Origin: Stieleria neptunia
GTDB taxonomy: Bacteria; Planctomycetota; Planctomycetia; Pirellulales; Pirellulaceae
Direction: 5' to 3'
Length of the DNA stretch: 64,000 nucleotides
Assembly: GCF_007754155.1 (NCBI RefSeq)
Contig: NZ_CP037423.1
Span: 10,784,938-10,848,937, forward strand
The translations under genes and the position numbers were made by a program. Shown here piece after piece: positions 46,335 to 54,400 of the stretch. Each line of letters begins with the position of its first letter. The stretch's first letter is position 1. The notes beneath the pieces are model-generated. The model searched no databases. It saw only the letters and a list, made by a program, of their open reading frames with translations, and was not told the DNA's origin.

Positions 46335-47255
46335 ATGGACGTAAATTCCGCCGGGATTCTGTTTCCGGGTCAGGGGGCACAGGGCGTCGGCATGGGTCGA
46401 TGGCTGTGCGAAACCTACACGATCGCCAACGAGACGTTCGCCGAGGCGGGTGAAGTGCTCGGCTACGATCTCGCCGATCTGTGCCAAAACGGCCCCCTTG
46501 AAAAACTCGATGCGACCGAATTTTGCCAGCCCGCCCTGTTCACCGTCGGCGTCGCCGCGGCCCGGGTGTTGGCGGCGGAGCATCCCGAGCGGGTCCAGCG
46601 GATCAGCGCCTGCGCGGGGCTGAGCCTGGGCGAATACACCGCGGTTTGCTTTGCCGGTGGGCTGGAGTTTGCCGACGGGCTGAAATTGGTCCAACGCCGC
46701 GGCCAGGCGATGCAGTCGGCTTCCGACGCCGTCCGAAGCGGGATGGCCAGCGTCATCGGGATGGAACTGGAAAAACTGCAAGCGCTGTGCGACGAGGTGC
46801 GTCAAGACGATGAGGTCCTGCGGCCGGCGAATTTGCTGTGCCCGGGCAACATCGCCGTCTCCGGTCACCTGACGGCCATCGAGCGGTTGCAACCCGCTGC
46901 GGTCGAGGCCGGGGCGATGAAGGTCGTGCCGCTCTCGGTTGCCGGCGCGTTTCACACCTCGCTGATGGCGCCGGCCGTCGAGTCGCTGCAACAAGCCTTG
47001 GCAGAGATCCCGCTCTGCGACACCCGCATCCCCGTGTACAGCAACGTCGACGCGGCGCCGCATCAATCGGCCGATGAGATCCGCGATCTGCTCAGCCGCC
47101 AAGTCACCCAGCCGGTGATGTGGGAGGCGAGCATTCGTCGCATGATTGCCGATGGCGTGGAAGGTTTTCTCGAAGCCGGCACCGGTCGCGTGCTGCGAGG
47201 AACGCTGAAGCGGATCCAGCGAAAAATCCCCACCGATGGCTTTGGCGACCAGTAG
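46335..47255 (+). CDS. fabD: Malonyl-CoA:acyl carrier protein transacylase
   Basis: 306 aa. ILFPGQGAQGVGMG opens the acyltransferase fold; the nucleophile is Ser97 in GLSLGEYTA (the residue before Ser is Leu rather than the common His). The acidic and basic residues later (QRRGQAMQ, NIAVSGHL, AGAFHTSLM) match FabD, with the catalytic His in AFHTS. It loads malonyl groups onto the acyl carrier protein to feed fatty-acid elongation. It is the first fab gene of the cluster. Confidence 0.95.
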   Translation: MDVNSAGILFPGQGAQGVGMGRWLCETYTIANETFAEAGEVLGYDLADLCQNGPLEKLDATEFCQPALFTVGVAAARVLAAEHPERVQRISACAGLSLGEYTAVCFAGGLEFADGLKLVQRRGQAMQSASDAVRSGMASVIGMELEKLQALCDEVRQDDEVLRPANLLCPGNIAVSGHLTAIERLQPAAVEAGAMKVVPLSVAGAFHTSLMAPAVESLQQALAEIPLCDTRIPVYSNVDAAPHQSADEIRDLLSRQVTQPVMWEASIRRMIADGVEGFLEAGTGRVLRGTLKRIQRKIPTDGFGDQ

Positions 47256-47342
47256 AACCGTCTAGAGCATTGCCAGGAAAGAGTCATCGTCTGACCGATT
47301 GCCCCGGCTTCCCGACCCCAAGATTTTCCCCGAGCGAGAAAC

Positions 47343-48101
47343 ATGGAACTGACACTCAAAGCCGATCTATCCGGCCAAGTCGCGATTGTCACCGGCGCGT
47401 CACAAGGATTGGGTAAAGCCGTCGCGGTGGCGCTGGCGATGAACGGCGCCACGGTCGCCTGCATGGCCCGCAACGCGGAGAAACTGGCGGCGACCGTCGC
47501 GGACATCGAAGCCGTCGGCGGCACAGGCATCGCGCTGGCCTGTGACGTGACCGACCGGGCGGCGACCGCCGCGGCGATCGAAGGAGTGGCCAAGGAGCAC
47601 GGCCGGCTGGACATTCTGGTCAACAACGCCGGGATCACACGCGACAAGACGATGCGTGGGATGAGCGACGAGGAATGGGACAGCGTGATCGCCACCAATC
47701 TGACCAGCTGTTTCGTCTGCTGTCGGGCCGCCGCCGGGATCATGCGAAAGAAAAAATATGGCCGAATCATCAACATGGCCAGCATTTCGGGGCTGATGGG
47801 CAACCAAGGCCAAGCCAACTATTCGGCCAGCAAGGCTGGGATGATCGGCATGACCCGAACGATGAGCAAAGAATTGGTCAATCGCGGTGTGACGGTCAAC
47901 GCGGTCGCCCCGGGCTTCATCGCCAGCGACATGACCGACGCGATTCCGGCGGGAATTTTGGACGAGGTGATCAAAACGATCCCCGCCAAACGCATCGGAA
48001 ACCCCGAAGATGTCGCCGCAGCCGTGCTTTTCCTCGCCTCCCGTGACGCCGGGTACATTTCCGGCCAAACGATCGTCGTCGACGGGGGAATCACCGGATA
48101 G
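47343..48101 (+). CDS. fabG: 3-oxoacyl-ACP reductase
   Basis: 252 aa short-chain dehydrogenase. The dinucleotide motif is VTGASQGLGKAVA, the structural NNAG occurs in LVNNAGITRD, and catalytic Tyr160 and Lys164 are in YSASKAG. It reduces 3-oxoacyl-ACP with NADPH in the elongation cycle. It follows fabD by 87 bp and precedes acpP, consistent with a co-transcribed elongation cluster. Confidence 0.95.
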   Translation: MELTLKADLSGQVAIVTGASQGLGKAVAVALAMNGATVACMARNAEKLAATVADIEAVGGTGIALACDVTDRAATAAAIEGVAKEHGRLDILVNNAGITRDKTMRGMSDEEWDSVIATNLTSCFVCCRAAAGIMRKKKYGRIINMASISGLMGNQGQANYSASKAGMIGMTRTMSKELVNRGVTVNAVAPGFIASDMTDAIPAGILDEVIKTIPAKRIGNPEDVAAAVLFLASRDAGYISGQTIVVDGGITG

Positions 48102-48351
48102 CTAGCCTGCCGGCCCCGTAGCGGCCCCCGCAGCGACTTTCGGCAACCTTAAGCCGAGTGAAAACCTTCGCGAGATGGTCAGTCGGGAATCCCGGCATAT
48201 TGACGCCTTTTGCTTGTTTCCCCTATCTTTTCGGCGAATCAACGAAGCGTCTCCGGGCTCCCACCCCTGCCGTCTCGTTCCTCCCTACAGATGAGGGGCG
48301 TTTCGTTCCCTCGATAACTTCCCTTGCAGATCAAACCATTGGAGATTGCTT

Positions 48352-48597
48352 ATGGCTACCGTCGAAGAGCGCGTGGTCGATATCGTTGCTGAACAACTTG
48401 GTGTCGAAAAAGACAAGATCAGCCGCGAAACGTCCTTCGTCAACGACCTGGGTGCCGATTCGTTGGATACCGTCGAACTGGTGATGGAGCTCGAAGAGGA
48501 ATTCAACATTAGCATTCCTGACGAAGCTGCCGAAAAGATCCAAAAGGTCGGCGAGGCGGTGGACTTCATCGAGAATGCCAAAGGCGAAGACGCCTGA
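48352..48597 (+). CDS. acpP: Acyl carrier protein
   Basis: 81 aa from the ATG at 48352 ([17 protein letters not shown]); an ATG six bases upstream is less likely. [18 protein letters not shown] holds the phosphopantetheine-carrying Ser37 (DSL). The protein is strongly acidic, as expected. It carries growing acyl chains between FabD, FabG and FabF in this cluster. Confidence 0.97.
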   Translation: MATVEERVVDIVAEQLGVEKDKISRETSFVNDLGADSLDTVELVMELEEEFNISIPDEAAEKIQKVGEAVDFIENAKGEDA

Positions 48598-48633
48598 TTC
48601 GTCCCTCGCTCGAACCACCTTATTCAATCGCAT

Positions 48634-48704
48634 TGCCGCCTCATGGTCTTGTGGTGATCCGGCTTTCAAAGCCGCTTGCCGATCATTGTGGGCGGCATTT
48701 TTTT
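48634..48704 (+). terminator. Probable terminator/attenuator between acpP and fabF
   Basis: Arms TGCCGCC (48634-48640) and GGCGGCA (48691-48697) enclose a perfect inner hairpin CGGCTTT-C-AAAGCCG (48660-48674) and are followed by seven T's (48698-48704). Partial termination here would give more acpP than fabF transcript. Confidence 0.6.
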
Positions 48705-48779
48705 CATCCGGACCTCTCGAACCTCTGATTCGTCATGTTCGCAGCTTCGATCACTTGAACGCATCGCCAAGGCATCACG

Positions 48780-50069
48780 ATGACCCAGGGTTCATCAGAC
48801 ACCGTGTCACAACCACCGATTTTCCGAGGTGATCGCCGTGTGGTTATCACTGGCATCGGCGCCGTCACTCCGCTGGCTCTGGAAGTCCCCAGGATGTGGG
48901 ATCGACTGATCGCCGGTGAAAGCGGTGTCGGCAACATCGAATTGCTCGACACGTCCGAGTACAAAGTTCATTTCGCCGGTGAAGTCTGGAATTTCACGCT
49001 CGAGGGTGTGACCGATCCGCGCGAAGCAAAACGACTCGATCGCTTCACCCAGTTCGCCGTCCACGCCGGTCATCAGGCGATCCGGGATTCCGGCATCGAT
49101 TTCGAATCGGTCGACCGCACCCGCTGCGGTGTCATCCTGGGCAGCGGCATCGGCGGGCTGATCGAAATCGAAAACCAGATCGAACGCATGTTGACCAAGG
49201 GGCCCTCGCGGGTCAGTCCCTTCACCGTCCCCAAGATGATGGTCAATGCCGCCGGCGGAAATATCTCCATCACCTACGGGCTCAAAGGCCCCAACTATGC
49301 CGTCGCCACCGCCTGTGCCAGTGCGACCAACGCGATGGGCGATGCGCTCCGTAGCATCCGGCTCAACGAAACCGATCTGGTCATCACCGGTGGCAGCGAA
49401 GCGGCGCTGACCCGGATGGGCCTGGCCGCATTTCAAAACATGAAGGCCCTCTCGACGCGAAACGAGGAACCGACCAAGGCCAGTCGCCCCTTCGATGCCG
49501 ATCGCGACGGGTTCGTGCTCGGCGAAGGCGCCGGGGTGTTGGTCTTTGAGGAACTCGAACACGCCAAGAAGCGGGGGGCAAAGATCTACGGCGAAGTCCT
49601 CGGATACGGAACCACCAGCGACGCCGGCCACATCACCGCCCCCGACGCCGACGGGATCGGTGCCGCCGCCGCGATGACCGCCGCGCTCGCCGACGCCCGG
49701 ATCGATCCGGCAAACGTGGACTACATCAACGCCCACGGCACCAGTACCCCGCTGGGCGACAAAGCCGAAACCACCGCCATCAAACGCGTCTTCGGCGAGG
49801 CCGCCTATCAGACCAGCGTCAGCAGCACCAAGTCCGCACTGGGGCACTCGCTCGGTGCCAGCGGTGGGGTCGAGGCCGTGATTCTTTGCAAAACCATCGA
49901 ATCGGAAGTCATCCCGCCGACCATCAATCTGGAAACGCCCGATCCGGACTGTGACCTCGACTACACGCCCAACGAGGCCAAGTCGCGCGCCGTCAAAGTG
50001 GCGATGAGCAACAGCTTCGGATTCGGTGGGCACAACGCCTGCATCGTTGTTGGTCGGTTCGACGGCTAG
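48780..50069 (+). CDS. fabF: 3-oxoacyl-ACP synthase II
   Basis: 429 aa. The thiolase-like condensing-enzyme fold starts VVITGIGAVTPLA; catalytic Cys179 lies in ATACASATNA, His319 in INAHGTSTPLGD and His356 in SALGHSLGASGG. GFGFGGHN-type Gly-rich end is present as SFGFGGHNA. It elongates acyl-ACP by condensation with malonyl-ACP. It is the last gene of the rpmF-fab cluster and is followed by a tandem repeat region. Confidence 0.96.
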   Translation: MTQGSSDTVSQPPIFRGDRRVVITGIGAVTPLALEVPRMWDRLIAGESGVGNIELLDTSEYKVHFAGEVWNFTLEGVTDPREAKRLDRFTQFAVHAGHQAIRDSGIDFESVDRTRCGVILGSGIGGLIEIENQIERMLTKGPSRVSPFTVPKMMVNAAGGNISITYGLKGPNYAVATACASATNAMGDALRSIRLNETDLVITGGSEAALTRMGLAAFQNMKALSTRNEEPTKASRPFDADRDGFVLGEGAGVLVFEELEHAKKRGAKIYGEVLGYGTTSDAGHITAPDADGIGAAAAMTAALADARIDPANVDYINAHGTSTPLGDKAETTAIKRVFGEAAYQTSVSSTKSALGHSLGASGGVEAVILCKTIESEVIPPTINLETPDPDCDLDYTPNEAKSRAVKVAMSNSFGFGGHNACIVVGRFDG

Positions 50070-50073
50070 GTGG

Positions 50074-50290
50074 CCGTCCAGCTTAGGACGACCTGTTTTT
50101 CGAGTACGACGCCCTTCCGGGCCGTCGTCCGGAGGGCTCGCACCGACGACCTAGAAAGGACGTCGTACCCTCGAGGGACCGTCCAGCTTAGGACGACCGG
50201 CTTTTTGAGTACGATGGCCCTTCCGGACCGTCGTCCGGAGGGCTCGCACCGACGACCTAGAAAGGACGTCGTACCCTCGAGGGACCGTCC
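50074..50290. repeat. Two ~105-bp tandem copies of a palindromic unit
   Basis: The unit starts CCGTCCAGCTTAGGACGACC at 50074, again at 50179, and a truncated third begins at 50285. Each contains GTACGACG or GTACGATG near its start and CGTCGTACCCTCGAGGGA near its end, complementary pieces that can fold with the internal CTTCCGG/CCGGAGG. Copies differ by a few substitutions and one base in length. It starts 4 bp after the fabF stop. The gap to the next gene (50070-50380) holds nothing else. Confidence 0.85.
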
Positions 50291-50380
50291 ACTATCGCTG
50301 CGTCGCAGCGACCAGGAATCGCCGAAAGGCGAAACACCAACGCCTCCCTAAAACACCGCGTCGGCTGGTACGCTATTGCC

Positions 50381-51274
50381 ATGCCACCTCTCAAACCGCC
50401 AAGCGCGAAGAATCCGCCCGAGCGGGGAAACATCCTCGATCGTGAGGAGTACATCGAACAGGCCCACCTGTTCGAATTGCTGCACGAACAGGCCGGGGGC
50501 AAGTTTCCGATCCAGGACTTGCTCGAACAGCTGCGCCACGAAGTCTTGGCGACCACACGGTTGCCGATGGCGATGGAGTACCTGCTGACCGAAGTCAAAC
50601 ACTCCGGCTTGCTCGGGCCGGCGATGCGACAACTGGCCCATTACTTCACGCCGTTCCAAACCTATTTGGTCGACCAAAGTGAAGCGGACACCGGCCGGTT
50701 CATGATGAACACCGCCTTCAAAGTCATGCAGGCCGAAGCGGAATACCGGGTCGAAAAAGCCAACCCGGCCGGAATGTTCTTCTTTCAATTTGAGGTCCTG
50801 TGCCGAAATCGACTCTCCTACGATCGCGGATTGACGGCGATGAGCGGCGATCCGATCTATGACGACCGCTGGAGCAAGTGGATCCTCGGCCTCCGCGCCC
50901 AAATCGGTCTGATCGACTTTGCCGACCTCGTTTTCCTGGTCAGCGAGGACTACCGCAACAAACTCAACGCGGCCGGCAAACCGTCCGACGGCAAGGGCCC
51001 GTTCCTGTTCGGCGAAAAGGAAGGCCGGATCGCACTGGCCAATCGACGCAAAGATCCGCTGTACCTGTTCAGCGCCCTGCAGCGGCACCTCGGCTATCCC
51101 GCCGTTCCCAAGCCCGCCCCGGCGGACGAGACCCAGGATTTGATTCCCCAGATGGCTCGGCGAATCGAGCGACTGGAGGCCCGGATCCAGCTGATGGAAG
51201 AGGAACGTCGGGCGTCGCTGGATATCACCAAGTTCTACGAGCAAAACAAGCACCGCTTGAAGCTTCCTGAGTGA
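50381..51274 (+). CDS. Conserved unknown protein, helical with C-terminal coiled coil
   Basis: 297 aa, family not recognised. The first half has a regular pattern of helices (HLFELLHEQAGGKFPIQDLL, LLTEVKHSGLLGPAMRQLAH) and the region AGMFFFQFEVL is hydrophobic. The C-terminal ~50 residues (RRIERLEARIQLMEEERRA) form a coiled coil ending in KLPE. There is no signal peptide. It precedes the giant kinase by about 135 bp on the same strand, but shared function is not shown. Confidence 0.8.
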   Translation: MPPLKPPSAKNPPERGNILDREEYIEQAHLFELLHEQAGGKFPIQDLLEQLRHEVLATTRLPMAMEYLLTEVKHSGLLGPAMRQLAHYFTPFQTYLVDQSEADTGRFMMNTAFKVMQAEAEYRVEKANPAGMFFFQFEVLCRNRLSYDRGLTAMSGDPIYDDRWSKWILGLRAQIGLIDFADLVFLVSEDYRNKLNAAGKPSDGKGPFLFGEKEGRIALANRRKDPLYLFSALQRHLGYPAVPKPAPADETQDLIPQMARRIERLEARIQLMEEERRASLDITKFYEQNKHRLKLPE

Positions 51275-51408
51275 ACATGCGCGCAGGGTGAAGGCGGGTC
51301 AACTAGAATGACCCGGGGGTGAATCGGACGGACCTGCGCCGCACCAGCCGCGGAGGGACGCGAGCGCTCTGGCCAGAGCACTTGAGACGGCAACCCCATG
51401 GCGCATCG

Positions 51409-54400
51409 ATGAGCGAAGACGACATCACCCAGCCGACCCACCCGTCTCAAACCCCTTCCAGACTCGATGGTCAGGTCGCCACCGGCGACTACTCCTTGGA
51501 TTCGGCCCGGCAGAATGCGTCCGAAGCGGAACTGACGAAGATCGAAGAGTTTTCCGTCTTGGGGTTCCTGGGCAAGGGCGGTTTCGGAACGGTCTATCGC
51601 GCCTATGACGGCTTGTTGCAACGTGAAGTCGCGCTCAAGGTCCCGCATCAACGTCTGGTCAATCAATCTGATCTCGCCGCGGCGTATCTGCGTGAAGCCC
51701 GTGCGATGGCCAGCTTGGACCATCCCCACATCGTGCCCGTGTACCGGGCCGCCGCGACGCAACAGGTCGCCTGCTATTTGGTCACCAAACTGATCCATGG
51801 TTGTCCCTTCGGCCAGTGGATTCGGCGAAAACGCCCTTCCTATCGACAGCTCGCCGATGTCCTTCGCTACGTCGCCGACGCGCTCGCCTACGCCCATTCC
51901 CGCGGCATCGTCCATCGCGACATCAAACCGGGCAACATCCTGATTGATGAAGAGGATTGTCCCTATGTCGTCGATTTCGGTTTAGCGCTGCGCGACGTCG
52001 AGCGTGAAGGCCGCAGCGCCTACGTCGGAACGCCGGCCTACATGAGTCCGGAACAGGCGCGGGGGGAAGGCCACCGGGTCGACGGACGCTCGGACATTTT
52101 TTCCCTCGGCACGGTGTTGTATCAATCGCTGACCGACAGCAAACCGTTCAAGGGCGAGGACCGCGACAGCCTGTTCCAAGAGATCATCTATCACGACCCG
52201 GTCGACCCTCGAGAAATCCAGCCCGAGGTGCCGGCGGAACTCGCGCGGATCTGTCTCAAGTCGCTTTCGAAGTCCGTACACGACCGCTACGCCAGTTGTG
52301 AACTGCTGGTCGATGACTTGGCGCACTTTGTCGAAACGATGGACGGCGATTCGTCGACATCCACCACGTCGGCTCAGTCGGCGTTCGGTCCTAATGCCGC
52401 TCAGGCAGACAGTCACCGCCAACGCCGCACCCTGCCCAAAGGACTTCGGCCGTTTGATTTGCGAGATGCCGAGCACTATTTGGAATTGTTGCCCGGACCC
52501 TATGACCGTGACGGCTTGCCGGACATTGTCCGGTTTTGGTTGTCGCGGATCGATTCGACAGATGCTTCCAGAGCCGTCCCGGTCGGACTGATCTATGGAC
52601 CCAGCGGGTGTGGGAAAACGTCGCTGGTCCGGGCCGGCATCATGTCGCGATTGGGCAATCCGTGCACCAGCATTTATCTGCAGGCGACACCCGAATCAAC
52701 CGAATCGGTGTTGGCCGGTGCGATCCGATCGAAATTCGGCGATCACCGTTTTGGATCGGTCACGGATCTGGCGGACTTGATTGCCGCTCTCCGCCGCGGC
52801 AATCAACCCAAGGTCGTGATCTTCATCGATCAGTTCGAACAGTGGCTGTTCTCCCATCCCGACATCGAACGTGAATCGTTGACCGCCGCGCTGCGACAGT
52901 GCGATGGCGTGCAGGTGCAATGCATCTTGATGGTACGTGACGACTTTTGGCTCGGCATTTCACGATTGATGCAAGCGATCGATCTGCCGATCGCCGAGAA
53001 CGAAAACGCGACGTTGTTGGATCTATTTGATACCCGCCATGCCCGTCATGTGCTGGCGCTGTTCGGCGCCGCGCACGAGCGTTTGCCTGATTCACAGACC
53101 CATTTCAGCCCACGCCAAAATCAATTCCTGGATTCCGCGATCCGTTACCTGGCCAGCGACGGCCGAGTGATCTGTGTCCAGTTGGCGCTGCTGACCGAAA
53201 TGCTCAAACATCGCAACTGGGAAACCAGTTCGTCTCTCTTCAAAGACGGCGGCACCGGGATTGGGGTCCGGTTCTTGGACGAGACCTTCGACAATGAGCG
53301 TTCGCCGCGTCGGATCCGGTTGTTCGCCGAAGGCGCCGAGCACGTGCTCCGCGCCCTGTTGCCCGAATCGGGGTCCAGCATCAAAGGCGCCGTGCGGAGC
53401 GAGCAGGAACTGATGGAAGCGACCGGCTACCGCGACAAAGCCGCATTCCGTCGATTGATCGCTGTCCTGGACGGCGAACTGCATCTGATCACTCCGACCG
53501 ACCGGACCGAAGAAGACAGTTTCAGCAGCGAATCGTCGACCAGTCAGATCGGCACGACCGGCTATCAACTGACGCATGATTTTTTGATCGCGCCCATCCG
53601 TCACTGGGTCGAATTGCGAAACCGCACCACCAAAGCCGGGAAGGCGCGATTGCGGCTGGATGAATTCACCGAGCTGTACCGTGCTCGTCCGCTGCCCCAA
53701 GCGTTACCGACACTCAGCGAATACCTTGCCGTTCGTCGACATGTCCCGCCCTCGACCTATACCGGACCACAGTTGCGGATGATGAACGCCGCCCGCCAGC
53801 GCCATCTCGGTCGGCTTGGGGCGTGGTCGCTGGCCGTCGGATTGCTGTTGGCCGTCAGCTGGGGCGGCTATGCGTTCGTGGTCAACCAGCTTCGACAGCG
53901 GGACAGTCAAGCGGCGCTGACCCGCTTGGTCGACGCCGAGCTTTCCGAAGCGATCCCGTTGGCCACCGAGCTGCGCGAAGATGCGTGGATTCGAGCCCAG
54001 GCGTCGACACTCGTTGCGGACCCGGACTCCAGGCTATCGGTTCGTGTCCGCGCGTCCCTGGTCAATGCAGATCGGGACGTCGTCGCGGCAGAAACATTGA
54101 CCAGGCACGCGCTGACCGCGCCGGTCGACGAGGTCGTCCAGATCGCGCGGAGCATCGTTCCCTTGATGAACTCCACCAACGAGTTGGCGGTCGAGCTGTG
54201 GCGGGACCAGACCGCGACGCGCGGGGAATTGCTTCGCGCGGCCTGTCTGATCGCCAACGATCCCGGCAGCATCGGTGGCTTTGATGATCCGGACGATCAA
54301 GCGGTTTTGGTGCAGTTGCTGCTGGCCGAAAATCCGGTCTGGTCGAAGAGCTGGGGGCTGGGGTTTGCTCCGCTGGCCGAGACGTTGCTGCCGCGGCTTG

